Positions 1-10,671 of a stretch of DNA of 64,000 nucleotides are shown piece after piece. This DNA is from DAIDJM01 sp964250215. GTDB taxonomy: Bacteria > Pseudomonadota > Alphaproteobacteria > Acetobacterales > Acetobacteraceae. The DNA lies in assembly GCA_964250215.1 (NCBI GenBank), contig CAXUEX010000001.1:1-64000 (forward strand), in the 5' to 3' direction. A program made the position numbers and the translations under genes. Positions within the stretch are counted from its first letter, which is position 1. Every line of letters begins with the position of its first letter. The notes beneath the pieces are model-generated. The model was not told the origin of the DNA, did not search any database, and saw only the letters and a list, made by a program, of their open reading frames with translations.

Positions 1-421
1 GAACGAACGGCGCCCCCTGCCCACCGGCCGCCACATCCGCCAGCCGGAAATCGCACGCCACCGGCAGACCCGTCTCGCGCGCCAGCAGCGCCGCATCGCC
101 GATCTGCCAAGTGCGCCGTTCGGCGGGTCGGTGCAGCAGGGTCTGCCCATGAAAACCGATCAGCTCGGCCGGCTCGCCCAGCGCCCGCACCGCCTCCACG
201 TGCCGCCAGGTCAGTGCCGCCTCCACCGCCCGCAGCTCGGCATCGTCCGGCCCGATCGCCGCCGCCCGGTCGAGCAGCGCCCGCAACCGCGCCCGCAAGC
301 CGGGATCGTAGGCCAGCGTAATTCCCCGCCCGCGCGCGAAAACCCGCTCGCCATCCGTCTCGATCACCGCCGCGTCCACGCCATCCAGCGAGGTGCCGCT
401 CATTAGCCCGATCGCCCGCAC
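1..421 (-). CDS. anmK: Anhydro-N-acetylmuramic acid kinase, N-terminal part (cut by window edge)
   Basis: The minus strand reads from a GTG at 421-419 into a protein beginning [18 protein letters not shown], the hallmark N-terminus of AnmK, and stays open to base 1 (about 140 residues). AnmK hydrates and phosphorylates 1,6-anhydro-MurNAc released from the cell wall, giving MurNAc-6-phosphate for peptidoglycan recycling in the cytoplasm. The MSGTSxDGxD motif is the ATP-binding loop of this sugar-kinase family, and HGQT ([11 protein letters not shown]) follows at about residue 85-95. The GTG is preferred over the internal ATG at 403 because a purine-rich GGGGGAAG ribosome site precedes it and because the residues before MSGTS are conserved in the family. 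It is divergent from tyrS with only 37 bases between the starts, an arrangement common in Alphaproteobacteria. Confidence 0.9.
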   Translation of the reverse strand, partial: MRAIGLMSGTSLDGVDAAVIETDGERVFARGRGITLAYDPGLRARLRALLDRAAAIGPDDAELRAVEAALTWRHVEAVRALGEPAELIGFHGQTLLHRPAERRTWQIGDAALLARETGLPVACDFRLADVAAGGQGAPFV

Positions 422-458
422 TTTTCTCTTCCCCCTGAGGCCGCTATCCCACCCGACT

Positions 459-1715
459 ATGCCAACCGACGGTTTCCTGTCCGAAGCGCAAGCCCGCGGC
501 TTCATCCACCAATGCACCGACATCGATGCGCTCGGCGCCGCCATGTCGGAAGCGCCAATCGCTGCCTATATCGGCTTCGATTGCACCGCCGACAGCCTGC
601 ACGTCGGCAGCCTCGTCTCCATCATGCTGCTTCGCCTGTTGCAGCAGCATGGTCACAAGCCCGTGGTGCTGCTCGGCGGCGGCACCACGCGTATCGGCGA
701 CCCCTCCGGCCGCGACGAATCGCGCCTTCTTCTCACCGACGAAATCATCGCCCGCAACATGGCCGGCATTGCCCGCGCCTTCACGCCCTTTCTCGCCTTC
801 GGCCAGCGCCGCAGCGATGCCGTCACCGTGAACAACGCCGACTGGCTTGACGCGCTCGGCTACATCCCGCTGCTGCGCGAAATCGGCACGCATTTCACGA
901 TCAACCGCATGATGGCGATGGACAGCGTGCGCCTGCGCCTGGAACGCGAACAGCCGCTCACCTTCCTTGAATTCAACTACATGATTCTGCAGAGCTACGA
1001 TTTCCGCGAGCTGCACCGCCGACACAACGTGCGCCTGCAGATGGGCGGATCGGACCAGTGGGGCAACATCGTCGCCGGCGCTGATCTCGTCCGCCGCACC
1101 GACGGCAAAACCGTCTTCGGCCTCACCACGCCGCTCATCGCCACCGCCGGCGGCGCCAAGATGGGCAAAACCGCGCAAGGCGCCGTCTGGCTCAATGCCG
1201 ACCGCCTCGGCGCCTACGAATACTGGCAGTTCTGGCGCAATACCCACGACGAAGATGTAGGCCGCTTCCTGCGCCTGTTCACCGAATTGAAGCTGCCCGA
1301 GATCGCCCGGCTCGAAAGCCTGCAAGGCGCCGAGCTGAATGAAGCGAAGAAAGTGCTCGCCACCGCCGCCACCGCGCTGCTGCACGGCCGCGACGAAGCT
1401 GAGCGCGCCGCCGACGCCGCCCATGCCACCTTCGAAGCCGGCGGCCAGCTCGCCGATTTGCCCACGCATTTCGTCATCGACGCGCGGCTCGAAGTCGGCA
1501 TTCCGCTGTCGCAACTGCTGGCCGACAGCGGCCTCTGCGCCAGCCGCAGCGAAGCCCGCCGCCTGATCCGCGGCGGCGGCGCCCGCCTGAACGACGAACC
1601 GGTCACCGACGAAGCCGCCCGGCTCACCCGCGCCGCACTCCGCGACGGCGCCGCCAAACTCTCCGCCGGCCGCAAACAACACCGCCTGGTCCGCGCCGTG
1701 CCCGGCATCGAGTGA
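459..1715 (+). CDS. tyrS: Tyrosine--tRNA ligase
   Basis: Charges tRNA-Tyr with tyrosine in the cytoplasm. The 418-residue product has the class I synthetase Rossmann fold with a HIGH-type motif (HVGS, about 48-51), the tyrosine-pocket segment [10 protein letters not shown] (about 194-203), a KMSKS variant KMGKT (234-238) and a C-terminal S4-like RNA-binding domain (from about 355, with [14 protein letters not shown]). Length matches bacterial TyrRS. An upstream in-frame ATG at 393 exists, but it lies inside the divergent anmK gene; the ATG at 459 gives the usual N-terminus. The stop overlaps the start of the next gene, so the two are probably cotranscribed. Confidence 0.95.
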   Translation: MPTDGFLSEAQARGFIHQCTDIDALGAAMSEAPIAAYIGFDCTADSLHVGSLVSIMLLRLLQQHGHKPVVLLGGGTTRIGDPSGRDESRLLLTDEIIARNMAGIARAFTPFLAFGQRRSDAVTVNNADWLDALGYIPLLREIGTHFTINRMMAMDSVRLRLEREQPLTFLEFNYMILQSYDFRELHRRHNVRLQMGGSDQWGNIVAGADLVRRTDGKTVFGLTTPLIATAGGAKMGKTAQGAVWLNADRLGAYEYWQFWRNTHDEDVGRFLRLFTELKLPEIARLESLQGAELNEAKKVLATAATALLHGRDEAERAADAAHATFEAGGQLADLPTHFVIDARLEVGIPLSQLLADSGLCASRSEARRLIRGGGARLNDEPVTDEAARLTRAALRDGAAKLSAGRKQHRLVRAVPGIE

Positions 1716-2182
1716 TGCTCTTCTGGTACCAGGTCTTCAAAACCCTACACATCGTCGGCGTCGTCATGCTGATCGGCAACGTCACCGTCACCGCGTTCTG
1801 GAAAACCGTCGCCGACCGCACCGGTGATGCCCACCTAGTGTCGTTCTCGCAACGACTTGTCACCTACACCGACTGGTTCTTCACGCTCACCGGCATAGTG
1901 CTGATCGTGGTCGGCGGCTTCGGCGCGAGCTGGGCATTGGGTCTCGATCCGTTCCGCACCCCCTGGATCGTCGGCGGCGAGCTGCTGTTCCTACTATCCG
2001 GCCTCATCTGGCTCGGGCTGCTCGTGCCCGTGCAGGTTCGCCAAGCGAAACAGGCCCGCGAATTCGGCAAGACCGGCGAGATCCCCGCCACCTACTGGCG
2101 CGCCGGCCGCCTCTGGCTTCTCTGGGGCATCGCCGCCACAATTCCTCTCGTCGCCGCTGTATATGTGATGACAGCAAAATAA
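1715..2182 (+). CDS. DUF2269-type integral membrane protein
   Basis: A 155-residue protein with four hydrophobic segments (about residues 5-25, 48-70, 85-105 and 130-152), matching predicted membrane proteins of the DUF2269 family, whose function is unknown. The first helix carries a His-Ile-Val-Gly segment, and several aromatic and charged residues lie between helices. The start ATG at 1715 shares its A with the tyrS stop (TGATG); a GTG at 1712 is an alternative. The overlap implies translational coupling to tyrS, but no functional link between the two is known to me. Confidence 0.8.
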   Translation: MLFWYQVFKTLHIVGVVMLIGNVTVTAFWKTVADRTGDAHLVSFSQRLVTYTDWFFTLTGIVLIVVGGFGASWALGLDPFRTPWIVGGELLFLLSGLIWLGLLVPVQVRQAKQAREFGKTGEIPATYWRAGRLWLLWGIAATIPLVAAVYVMTAK

Positions 2183-2198
2183 GATCGAGTGTCAGCAA

Positions 2199-2226
2199 AA
2201 CCCTCTTCGTTGAACGAAAGAAGGTT
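2199..2226. terminator. Imperfect hairpin between convergent genes
   Basis: AACCCTCTTCG and CGAAAGAAGGTT form an imperfect inverted repeat around a short AT-containing loop, between the DUF2269 gene (plus) and the LprI-like gene (minus). Location suggests a bidirectional terminator. No strong T-tract follows on either side, so the call is tentative. Confidence 0.35.
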
Positions 2227-2609
2227 CATCTAGGGCAGGAAAGGTCGCCTTCCTCGCACACCCGCATACCCCCTAGCGACTTCGCCCGTGCCTCGGTCAG
2301 CTCCCGACGGCAATCCGTCGCCACCATCGCAGCTGCCGATCCACCATCGCTGCCGCTGGCGCGAAACGCGCACTCCGCATCCCGGAACGCCACCCACGCC
2401 CGTTCCGCTTCCCGCAACCGCGTTTGCGCTGCGGGCGCCAGCCGGTGAAGGACAGCGCCGTAAGCCGCATTCAACCCGCTATCCGCGGCCCGCATCCGCG
2501 CCGCTGCGCACGCATTCATAGCCGCCTGGGTCGTGGCCTGGCCGCACTCCGCCGCGCGCGCAATCCCTGAGACCGCAATGCCCCAGATCAGAATCAAGCG
2601 AACTATCAT
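2226..2609 (-). CDS. LprI-like (DUF1311) secreted protein
   Basis: A 127-residue protein with an N-terminal signal peptide (about residues 1-19, ending ARA) and the DUF1311/LprI pattern: spaced cysteines, an AD-x-x-LN-x-x-Y segment (about 41-50), LREAERAW near 66-73 and a further FRDAEC. LprI proteins were described as lysozyme inhibitors in mycobacteria, and many proteobacterial members are uncharacterised periplasmic proteins with two disulfides. It is monocistronic here, convergent with the DUF2269 gene. Family membership is well supported; lysozyme inhibition is only inherited from the family name. Confidence 0.75.
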   Translation of the reverse strand: MIVRLILIWGIAVSGIARAAECGQATTQAAMNACAAARMRAADSGLNAAYGAVLHRLAPAAQTRLREAERAWVAFRDAECAFRASGSDGGSAAAMVATDCRRELTEARAKSLGGMRVCEEGDLSCPR

Positions 2610-2723
2610 AAAAGCACTCTACCGACGGCCGCTTGATCCGGAAAGCAGACGTCGAGCCTTGATCCCGGGCCCATAGCTTGGAGCGACAGGCGTCCAGGTG
2701 GAAATCTGGCCACGGACGGTCAT

Positions 2724-4175
2724 CTACAGGAAAGGCACGCCGGGTTGCAGCGCATCCTTGCCGGGCATTTCGTTGGCCGACCAGCCGCCGCCGAGCGCTT
2801 GCACCAGCGCGACGCTGGCCACTACGCGCTGCTCGCGTACCGCCAGCGCGGCTTGCTGGCTGGAGAGCAGCGCGGTCTGTTCCGTGATCACCGTGGTATA
2901 GACGATCGTGCCTGCCTGATACTGGTTCAGCGCGATCGTGACCGAACGCTGCGCGGCGCGCACCGCGACATCTTCGGCCTGCGCCTGGAGCTGCAGCACG
3001 TGCAGCGCCACGAGTTCGTCTTCCACCTGTTGCAGCGCCGTGAGCACGGTCTGCCGGTAATTCGCGACGCTGGCGTCGTAGGCGTCGCGCGCGGCGCCTA
3101 CGGCGGCGCTGCGCGCGCCGCCCTGGAAAATGGTTTCGCTGGCGTTTGCGCCGAGCGACCAGACGCGGTTGGCGGCCGAGATCAACATGCCAATCGGGCC
3201 GCCTTGCCAGCCATAGACCGCGGATAGCGAAATCGTGGGATAGAAAGCGGCGACCTGCACGCCGATGATCGCATTCTGCTCGTCCATGGTGCGTTCCGCC
3301 GCCGCAATATCCGGGCGGCGCTGAAGCAGCGCGGAGGGGATGGCACTGGGCGGCACCGGCGCCGGATCGGCAAGCGGTGCGTGCGGGATGGAAAGCGCGG
3401 CTGGCGGCATTCCGGCGAGCACGGCGATGGCATGTTCGAACTGGCCGCGCGCGACGCCGACCGCGACAAGCGAGGCGCGCGTGGACTCGAGCTGCGTTTC
3501 CGCGGCTGCTTCGTCGGCCGGGGAAACCGTGCCGATCTCCACCTGGTTGCGCGTGATGGTAAGCGCGCGCGTATAAGCCTGCACCGTTTGCGTCAGCAGG
3601 TCGGTCAAACTGTCTTCGTAGCGCAACTGCATGTAGTCGGTGGCGAGGGTGGCCTGGGCGGAAAGCGTGGCGTTGGCCAGATCGGCGGCGCTGACCTGAG
3701 CGGCGGCAACGTTGCTTTGCACCTGGCGGCGGATGCGGCCCCAGATATCAGGCTCCCAGCTCGCGCTGCCCTCCAGCACGTATTGCGTGGCTGTGCGACC
3801 GCCGGAACTTGTGGTTCCAGTCCCGAAACCGCCGCCCGAGGAGCTGCGGGTGACGCCAGCGGTGCCGGCCAGCGTGGGGAAGAGCTGCGCGCGGGCTTCC
3901 TGCACGGTCTCCTGCGCTTCGCGGAACTGCGCGGCATAGGCGGCGACGTTCTGGTTCGATACCGCAACGCGCGCTTCGAGCGCATCGAGCAGCGGATCGC
4001 GATAGAGTTGCCACCAGGCGCCTTTCGGCAGTGCGTCGGCGGGCTGTGCCGGTATCCAGCCGGCCAGCTCCTTGTAGCGCAATGAAATTACGGCCGCCGG
4101 CCGATGATAATCGGGACCGACCATGCACGCGCCGGTGCCGAGCGTCAGCAGCAGCGCGATTGCCCGGGTTCTCAT
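2724..4175 (-). CDS. Outer-membrane efflux lipoprotein, NodT/OprM type
   Basis: A 483-residue TolC-like channel subunit. It begins with a lipoprotein signal (hydrophobic stretch to GTGACMVGPDY, lipid-modified Cys about residue 17), followed by the VGPDYxRP motif typical of NodT-family outer-membrane factors. Two tandem repeats rich in alanine, glutamine and arginine form the periplasmic alpha barrel. It is the last gene of the adaptor-permease-permease-channel operon; its ATG overlaps the stop of the MdtC-like gene by four bases. It would join the two RND permeases and the adaptor into a drug or metabolite exporter spanning both membranes. Substrate cannot be read from the sequence. Confidence 0.9.
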   Translation of the reverse strand: MRTRAIALLLTLGTGACMVGPDYHRPAAVISLRYKELAGWIPAQPADALPKGAWWQLYRDPLLDALEARVAVSNQNVAAYAAQFREAQETVQEARAQLFPTLAGTAGVTRSSSGGGFGTGTTSSGGRTATQYVLEGSASWEPDIWGRIRRQVQSNVAAAQVSAADLANATLSAQATLATDYMQLRYEDSLTDLLTQTVQAYTRALTITRNQVEIGTVSPADEAAAETQLESTRASLVAVGVARGQFEHAIAVLAGMPPAALSIPHAPLADPAPVPPSAIPSALLQRRPDIAAAERTMDEQNAIIGVQVAAFYPTISLSAVYGWQGGPIGMLISAANRVWSLGANASETIFQGGARSAAVGAARDAYDASVANYRQTVLTALQQVEDELVALHVLQLQAQAEDVAVRAAQRSVTIALNQYQAGTIVYTTVITEQTALLSSQQAALAVREQRVVASVALVQALGGGWSANEMPGKDALQPGVPFL

Positions 4176-7100
4176 GCGGCGCGGCCGATGGCGCGCAGAC
4201 GCAACCGATCCAGCGTGAGATAGACGCAGGGCGTGGTGTAGAGCGTGAGCACCTGGCTTACGAGCAGGCCACCGACTATGGAGATGCCGAGCGGCTGGCG
4301 CAATTCGCTGCCCTCGCCGAAGCTGAAGCAGAGTGGCAGCGCGCCTAGTATGGCGGCACTCGTGGTCATGAGAATGGGACGGAAACGCAGCACGGCAGCT
4401 TCGAATATGGCCTCGCGACTGCTGGCACCTTCCCGCCGCTCGGCTTCCAGCGCGAAATCGATCATCAGGATAGCGTTCTTCTTGACGATGCCGATCAGCA
4501 GGATCACGCCGATGAGCGAAATGATCGTGAACTGAATACCGAACAGCAGCAGCGCGAGCACCGCGCCCAGCCCGGCTGAGGGCAGGGTGGAAAGAATGGT
4601 GATCGGGTGGACGAAGCTTTCGTAGAGAATGCCGAGCACGATGTAGATCGCGCCTAGGGCTGCCAGGATGATCAGGCCCTCGCTGGCGAGCGATTGCTGA
4701 AACACCAGCGCGGTGCCGGCGAAGCCGCCGATCAGGGTGGCGGGAAAATGGATGCTGCGTTTTGCCTGGTCGATCGCCGTTTGCGCCTGGCTGAGCGATT
4801 TGCCGTTGGCCAGATTGAAGGAAAGCGTGCTGGCGACGAACTGGCTTTGATGGTTGACGGCTAGCGGTGTGCTGCCGGGTGCGTAGCTGGCGATGGCGGC
4901 GAGCGGCACCATGGTTTCCGCAGCCGTTGCGACCGCCGAACCGCTGGACGCGCTGCCGCGGCCGGTGGTGGCGATGGCGGCCTGCGCGGCGGTGCGCACT
5001 TCATTGTTCGAGGCAAGATTTGTGGCGCTGGACGTAGAGACCGTGCGCATCAGCACCGTTGGGGCGGCGGCGACGATGCCGCGGTTGACCGCAAGCGCGG
5101 TGTTGGGATTTGCCGCAGAGGCGACGCTCGAAGAAAGTGTGGGCATGGTGGCAATGCCGAGCGTGGCGGGGCCGGTGCGGGTGGTGGTGCCGGAAACGGC
5201 CCCGGCGCTGATCTGCGAGGTGGCGGTGCCGCTGGCGCGGCCGCCGCCGGTGCTGATCCAAATCTGGCGCAGCATGGATGGGCGCTGCCAATATTTTGGA
5301 GCCACTTCAAGAATCACATGATATTGGTTAAGGGCATTGTAAATCGTCGAGACGGCGCGCTGGCCGAATGCATCGTATAGCGTGTTATCGACCTGATACA
5401 TCGTGAGCCCGAACCGCGAGAGGGTGGCGCGGTCCACTTGCACATCGGTGGAAAGGCCTTTTTGCTGCTGATCTGAATTGAGGTCGGTGAAGACCGGATT
5501 TTTTTCCAGCGCGGCGAGCAGTTTCGGTGCCCAGGCATAAACCTCTGCGGTACTGTCGCCGAGTACGGTGTATTGATATTGCGCGTTGCTGGAGCGGCCG
5601 CCGACGCGGATATCCTGCACCGGCTGCAGGAATAGCCGGCCACCCGGCACATGGCCGAGCGCGCGGCGCAGCCTCGCCATGATCACCGGCATGGCGGCCC
5701 GCTGCGACAGCGGTTTGAGCGAGATGTAGACCGAACCGGTGTTGGTTTGCGAGGCGCCGCCGCCACTGCCGCTGCCGGTGACGCCGACGACGCTCTGCAC
5801 CGCCGGATCGCGCCGCACGATCGTCATCATCTGCGTGAGCTTGGCGCTCATGGCCTGGAAGCTGATACTCTGGTCGCCTTGCAGATTACCGGTGAGCCGG
5901 CCGGTGTCCTGATCGGGGAAGAAGCCCTTCGGGATTGCCGCGAATAGCCAGACATTCAGCCCGATCGTGGCTGCCAGCAGCAGCAGCACGGCGAACGGAT
6001 GCGCCAGGGTGACGCGCAAGGAATTCGCATAGGCGTCTTGCAATTTCTGGAACAGGCCGGGTCGCGTGATGTGGCCACCCTGTTGCCGGGGGCGCAGGAA
6101 CACGGCGCAGAGCATGGGGGTGGTGGTGAGCGAAATCGCCATGGAGATCACGATGGCGAGCGACAGCGTCATGGCGAATTCGCGGAACAGCCGGCCGACA
6201 ATGCCGCCCATGAGCAGAATGGGTAGGAATACCGCGATGAGCGAGAGCGTGATGGAAACCACCGTGAAGCCGACTTCGCGCGCGCCGCGCAGCGCGGCGG
6301 CGGGTCCGGACATGCCATCTTCGATGTGGCGCGCGATGTTTTCCAGCACGACGATCGCATCGTCCACCACAAAGCCGGTGGCAATGGTGAGCGCCATGAG
6401 CGAAAGGTTATCCAACGAATAGCCGAGCAGATACATCGCGCCGAACGTGCCGATGATAGAAATGGGCACCGCCACCGCCGGGATCGCGGTGGCGCGTGGG
6501 CTGCGCAGAAAGGCATAGACCACGGCCGTGACGAGCAGCACGGCAATGATGAGCGTGCGCTGGGTGTCGTTCAGCGAGGCGCGGATGGTGGTGGAGCGGT
6601 CGATTGGGAAGCCGATATCGATATCCGCGGGGAGCAGCGCCTTCAATCCTGGCACGGCAGCGCGGACGGCATCGATGGTGGCGATGATGTTGGCACCCGG
6701 CTGGCGGAACACGATCGCGACCACGGCTGGTTTGCCATCGGCGAGGCCGAGATTACGCAGATCCTGCACGGAATCCTGCACGTCGGCCACATCGCGCAGC
6801 CGCACCGCATCGCCGTTGCGATAGGCGATCACAAGCGGCGCGAAATCGGCGGCGTGGTTGGATTGGTCGTTCGTGTATATCTGCCAGCGTTCAGCGCCGG
6901 CGTCGATTGCGCCTTTGGGGCTGTTGGCGTTCGCGCTGGCGAGCGCCGAGCGCACGTCTTCGAGCCCGATGCCATAATGGAACAGCGATTGCGGATCTAG
7001 TTCAACGCGCACAGCAGGCAACGCCGCACCGCCGATCAACACTTCACCCACACCGGGAAGTTGCGAGAGTTCCTGTTGCAGCACGGTGCTTGCCGCATCG

Positions 7101-7564
7101 TACATCTGCCCCCGCGTAAGCGTGCTAGAGGTGAGCGACAGGATCAGGATCGGCGCGTCGGCCGGGTTCACCTTGCGGTAGGTGGGCTGCGAGAGCAGGT
7201 TGGTGGGCAGGTCGGCGGTAGCGGCATTGATCGCAGCCTGCACGTCGCGGGCGGCGCCGTTGATGTCGCGGTTCAAGCCGAATTGCAATGTGATGCGGGC
7301 CTGGCCGGTCTGGCTCTGCGAGGTAATTTCGCTGACGTCGGCGATCTGGCCGAGGTGCCGTTCGAGCGGTGCGGCGAGGCTGGTGGCGACCACTTCGGGG
7401 CTGGCGCCGGGCAGCTGCGCCGATACACTGATCGTCGGGAAATCCACTTGCGGCAAGGGCGCGACGGGCAGGCGCGCGTAGCCGAGCAGGCCGGCGAGCG
7501 CGATCGCGATCGTGAGCAGCGCGGTGCCGACGGGACGCGCGATGAACGGGGCCGATAAATTCAC
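4172..7564 (-). CDS. RND efflux permease, MdtC-like, with a large low-complexity insert
   Basis: Inner-membrane proton-driven pump subunit of 1130 residues. The N-terminus ([11 protein letters not shown], then the PTISV segment) and the central transmembrane motif with the proton-relay Asp pair ([13 protein letters not shown]) are canonical for RND pumps, and the closing motif [19 protein letters not shown] is that of MdtC/MuxC. Family members are usually about 1025-1040 residues. The surplus is an insert of about 110 residues (approximately bases 4915-5255) rich in Ala, Ser, Thr and Gly, placed in the second periplasmic porter region just before the conserved VPLAAIASY segment. The start overlaps the stop of the upstream MdtB-like gene by four bases. 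MdtB/MdtC-type pairs assemble as heterotrimers, which fits the tandem arrangement. Confidence 0.92.
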   Translation of the reverse strand: MNLSAPFIARPVGTALLTIAIALAGLLGYARLPVAPLPQVDFPTISVSAQLPGASPEVVATSLAAPLERHLGQIADVSEITSQSQTGQARITLQFGLNRDINGAARDVQAAINAATADLPTNLLSQPTYRKVNPADAPILILSLTSSTLTRGQMYDAASTVLQQELSQLPGVGEVLIGGAALPAVRVELDPQSLFHYGIGLEDVRSALASANANSPKGAIDAGAERWQIYTNDQSNHAADFAPLVIAYRNGDAVRLRDVADVQDSVQDLRNLGLADGKPAVVAIVFRQPGANIIATIDAVRAAVPGLKALLPADIDIGFPIDRSTTIRASLNDTQRTLIIAVLLVTAVVYAFLRSPRATAIPAVAVPISIIGTFGAMYLLGYSLDNLSLMALTIATGFVVDDAIVVLENIARHIEDGMSGPAAALRGAREVGFTVVSITLSLIAVFLPILLMGGIVGRLFREFAMTLSLAIVISMAISLTTTPMLCAVFLRPRQQGGHITRPGLFQKLQDAYANSLRVTLAHPFAVLLLLAATIGLNVWLFAAIPKGFFPDQDTGRLTGNLQGDQSISFQAMSAKLTQMMTIVRRDPAVQSVVGVTGSGSGGGASQTNTGSVYISLKPLSQRAAMPVIMARLRRALGHVPGGRLFLQPVQDIRVGGRSSNAQYQYTVLGDSTAEVYAWAPKLLAALEKNPVFTDLNSDQQQKGLSTDVQVDRATLSRFGLTMYQVDNTLYDAFGQRAVSTIYNALNQYHVILEVAPKYWQRPSMLRQIWISTGGGRASGTATSQISAGAVSGTTTRTGPATLGIATMPTLSSSVASAANPNTALAVNRGIVAAAPTVLMRTVSTSSATNLASNNEVRTAAQAAIATTGRGSASSGSAVATAAETMVPLAAIASYAPGSTPLAVNHQSQFVASTLSFNLANGKSLSQAQTAIDQAKRSIHFPATLIGGFAGTALVFQQSLASEGLIILAALGAIYIVLGILYESFVHPITILSTLPSAGLGAVLALLLFGIQFTIISLIGVILLIGIVKKNAILMIDFALEAERREGASSREAIFEAAVLRFRPILMTTSAAILGALPLCFSFGEGSELRQPLGISIVGGLLVSQVLTLYTTPCVYLTLDRLRLRAIGRAA

Positions 7565-10500
7565 TCCGCAGGCGCCGTCTGCGGCCGCGGACCGAAGCGC
7601 CTGCGCACGCGCGCAGCGATCCGATCGAACGCCAGGTAGATCACCGGCGTGGTGAACAGCGTGAGCAGCTGGCTGACGGCAAGGCCGCCGACGATGGCGA
7701 GACCGAGCGGCTGACGCAGTTCCGATCCCGTTCCGGTGCCGAGCATCAGCGGCACCGCGCCCAGCATGGCGGCCAGCGTGGTCATCAGGATCGGACGGAA
7801 ACGCAGCAGACTGGCACGATGGATCGCATCGCGCGGGCTCATGCCTCCGCCCCGTTCGGCTTCCAGTGCGAAATCGATCATCATGATCGCGTTCTTCTTC
7901 ACGATGCCGATGAGCAGGATGATGCCAATGATGCCGATGATGTCGAGATCGAAGCCGCCGAGGCGCAGCGCGAGCAGCGCGCCGATGCCGGCGGACGGGA
8001 GGGTGGACAGAATGGTTATCGGGTGGACGAAGCTTTCATAAAGCACACCTAACACGATATAAACCGCGACGACGGCTGCCAGGATCAGCAGGAACTCGTT
8101 GCCCAGCGATTTCTGGTAGGCGGAAAGCGCGCCTTGGTAGGAGGTGATGAATGTATCCGGCAGGCCGACATCCTTCTCCGCACGGGCAATATCGGCGACC
8201 GCGCGCTGCAGCGACGTGTTCGGCGCCAGGTTGAACGAAATGGCGATTGCCGGAAACTGGCCGAGATGCTCGATTTGCAAAGGCCCGTTGCGTTCGCTGG
8301 CGTGCAGCAGCGCACCGAGTGGCACCTGGCCAGAGGTCGCCGTGGCGGACGGCAGATAGATGCCGTTCAGCGCCTGATAAAGGGTCGTGAGGTCGTGGGT
8401 GTCGGCGTTGAGGATGACGCGATATTGGCTGGATTGCGTGTAAAGCGTGGAGGCGATGCGCTGGCCAAAGGCATCGTATAGCGCATTGTCGATTGTGGCG
8501 GGGGTGATGCCGAACCTGGCCGCGGTGGGGCGATCGATGGTCAGCATCAGCTCGCGGCCTTCGTCGGAAAGGTCGCTCTCCACATTCTCGAATTCCGGCA
8601 TCTGCCGCAGGCGCGCGACCAGGCGCGGCACCCAGGTGGAGAATTCTGCGCGGTTGTTCTGCAGAAAAAACGAGTACTGTGCGCGGCCGACGGTGCTGTC
8701 GATCGTAAGATCCTGCACCGGCTGCATCGCGAGCGAAATGCCGGTGACGCCGTGCACCTCGGCCGCGATGCGCCGGATCACTGCGGTTATGTTACCGTCG
8801 CGCTGGCTTTTCGGCACCAGAGAGATCAGGAAACGCCCGGTGTTCAGCGTGGTGTTCGTGCCATCGACGCCGATCTGGCTGGAAAGGGCAGCGACATCGG
8901 GATCGCGCAGTATCGCATCGGCGAGCGCCTGCTGCTTGCGCGTCATTTCCCGGAACGAGATGTCTTGCGCGGCAGAGGCGATGCCCTGAACTTCGCCGGT
9001 GTCCTGCGTGGGGAAGAAGCCTTTCGGGATTTCCATGAACTGGAACACCGTAAGGCCGAGCGTGAGCGCCGCCACGAGCAGCGTGAGACCCTGGTGGTTC
9101 AGCACCCATTGCAGGCGCCGGTCGTAAAACCTCACGATGCGTTCGAAACCGCGTTCGGCCGCGCGGTCCCAGCTTCTGCGTTCGCTATCGCTGCGATGGC
9201 GCAGGATCAGCGCGCAGAGCATGGGCACGAGCGTGAGCGAAACGACGGCCGAGAGGACGATGGTAATGGCCAGGGTTACGGCGAATTCGTAGAACAGCCG
9301 GCCGACCACATCGCCCATGAACAGCAGCGGGATCAGCACGGCGATGAGCGAGACCGTGAGCGAGATGATCGTGAAGCCGATTTCGCCCGCGCCGGTGAGT
9401 GCCGCTTCCAGCGGCGAGGCGCCGGCTTCGATGTAGCGCGCGATGTTCTCGACCATCACGATGGCGTCGTCCACCACGAAGCCGGTGGCAATGGTGAGCG
9501 ACATGAGCGAGAGATTGTCGATGGAGAAACCAAACATATACATGCCGGCCAGCGTGCCGACCAGCGAGAGCGGCACGGACAGGCTGGGGATCAGTGTGGC
9601 CGGCAGGCTGCGCAGGAACACGAAGATCACGAGCACCACGAGCAGCACGGCGAGCGCCAGCTCGAATTCCACGTCGGCCACCGACGCGCGGATCGTCGTG
9701 GTCTGGTCCGACAGCACCGCAACCGAAAGCGCGGCGGGAAGGGTCTGTGTCAGCCGCGGCAGCGCCGCCTTGACGCTATCCACCACGGCCAGCACGTTCG
9801 ATCCCGGCTGGCGCTGCACCTGCAGGATAATGGCCGGCGTGCGGTTGGCCCAGGCCGCGAGTTCGGTGTTCTCGGCGCCGTTCACGATCGTGGCGACATC
9901 GGACAGGTGCACGGCGCCGCCGTTGCGATAGGCGATAACGAGGTCGCGGTATTCCTGCGCGCTCTGCAACTGGTCGTTGCTGTTGATGGTGGTATTCTGC
10001 GCCGGCCCGTCGAAATTGCCTTTTGGCGTGTCGGTGTTCTGGTTGGCGATGTCGGTGCGGATGTCATCGATGGCGATGCCATAGGCGGCCAGCGCGCGCG
10101 GGTTCACCTGAACGCGCAAGGCTGGGCGCATGCCGCCCGAGAGGCTGACTAGGCCGACGCCGGGCAGTTGCGAGAGCTTCTGCGCCACGCGCACATCCGC
10201 CAGATCCTGCACTTGCGTGAGCGGCAGGGTTTTCGAGGTGATGGCCAGCGTGATCACCGGCGTGTTCGCGGGGTTCACCTTCGCGTAGATCGGGGGTGCC
10301 GGCAGATCGGAGGGCAGCAGGTTGGTGGCGGCGTTGATCGCGGCCTGCACTTCCTGCTCCGCTACATCGAGCGAGAGATCGAGCGTGAATTGCAGCGTGA
10401 TCACGCTAGCGCCGGCCGAGCCGATGGAGCTCATTTGCGACAAGCCCGGCATTTCGCCGAACTGGCGTTCGAGCGGCGCGGTGACGGCGGTGGTCATCAC

Positions 10501-10671
10501 CTCCGGGCTTGCGCCGGGATAGAAGGTGGAAACCTGGATGGTGGGATAATCCACTTCCGGCAGCGCCGAGACCGGCAGGAACTGGTACGCAACAATTCCC
10601 ACCAGCATCAGCGCCGCCATGAGCAGCGTGGTGCCGACCGGGCGCAGGATGAAGAGGCGCGACGGGCCCAT
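7561..10671 (-). CDS. RND efflux permease, MdtB-like
   Basis: A 1036-residue RND inner-membrane pump with twelve predicted transmembrane helices and two large periplasmic loops. [15 protein letters not shown] at the N-terminus, the proton-relay Asp pair in [16 protein letters not shown] and the late [19 protein letters not shown] segment identify the MdtB/MuxB group. Length is normal for the family, in contrast to its downstream partner. It follows the adaptor gene with a one-base stop/start overlap at 10671 and overlaps the MdtC-like gene by four bases, so the pump is translated as a coupled unit. No regulator gene lies beside the operon within the window. Confidence 0.93.
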   Translation of the reverse strand: MGPSRLFILRPVGTTLLMAALMLVGIVAYQFLPVSALPEVDYPTIQVSTFYPGASPEVMTTAVTAPLERQFGEMPGLSQMSSIGSAGASVITLQFTLDLSLDVAEQEVQAAINAATNLLPSDLPAPPIYAKVNPANTPVITLAITSKTLPLTQVQDLADVRVAQKLSQLPGVGLVSLSGGMRPALRVQVNPRALAAYGIAIDDIRTDIANQNTDTPKGNFDGPAQNTTINSNDQLQSAQEYRDLVIAYRNGGAVHLSDVATIVNGAENTELAAWANRTPAIILQVQRQPGSNVLAVVDSVKAALPRLTQTLPAALSVAVLSDQTTTIRASVADVEFELALAVLLVVLVIFVFLRSLPATLIPSLSVPLSLVGTLAGMYMFGFSIDNLSLMSLTIATGFVVDDAIVMVENIARYIEAGASPLEAALTGAGEIGFTIISLTVSLIAVLIPLLFMGDVVGRLFYEFAVTLAITIVLSAVVSLTLVPMLCALILRHRSDSERRSWDRAAERGFERIVRFYDRRLQWVLNHQGLTLLVAALTLGLTVFQFMEIPKGFFPTQDTGEVQGIASAAQDISFREMTRKQQALADAILRDPDVAALSSQIGVDGTNTTLNTGRFLISLVPKSQRDGNITAVIRRIAAEVHGVTGISLAMQPVQDLTIDSTVGRAQYSFFLQNNRAEFSTWVPRLVARLRQMPEFENVESDLSDEGRELMLTIDRPTAARFGITPATIDNALYDAFGQRIASTLYTQSSQYRVILNADTHDLTTLYQALNGIYLPSATATSGQVPLGALLHASERNGPLQIEHLGQFPAIAISFNLAPNTSLQRAVADIARAEKDVGLPDTFITSYQGALSAYQKSLGNEFLLILAAVVAVYIVLGVLYESFVHPITILSTLPSAGIGALLALRLGGFDLDIIGIIGIILLIGIVKKNAIMMIDFALEAERGGGMSPRDAIHRASLLRFRPILMTTLAAMLGAVPLMLGTGTGSELRQPLGLAIVGGLAVSQLLTLFTTPVIYLAFDRIAARVRRRFGPRPQTAPAE

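Noticed and set aside
444..1682. 412-codon open frame antisense to tyrS
   Set aside because: It is a high-GC shadow with Gly/Ala/Val-rich translation, while the opposite strand encodes an unmistakable tyrosyl-tRNA synthetase.
8752..10152. 466-codon plus-strand frame rich in Arg, His and Gln inside the MdtB-like gene
   Set aside because: The composition is that of an antisense shadow, and the minus strand is a complete RND permease.
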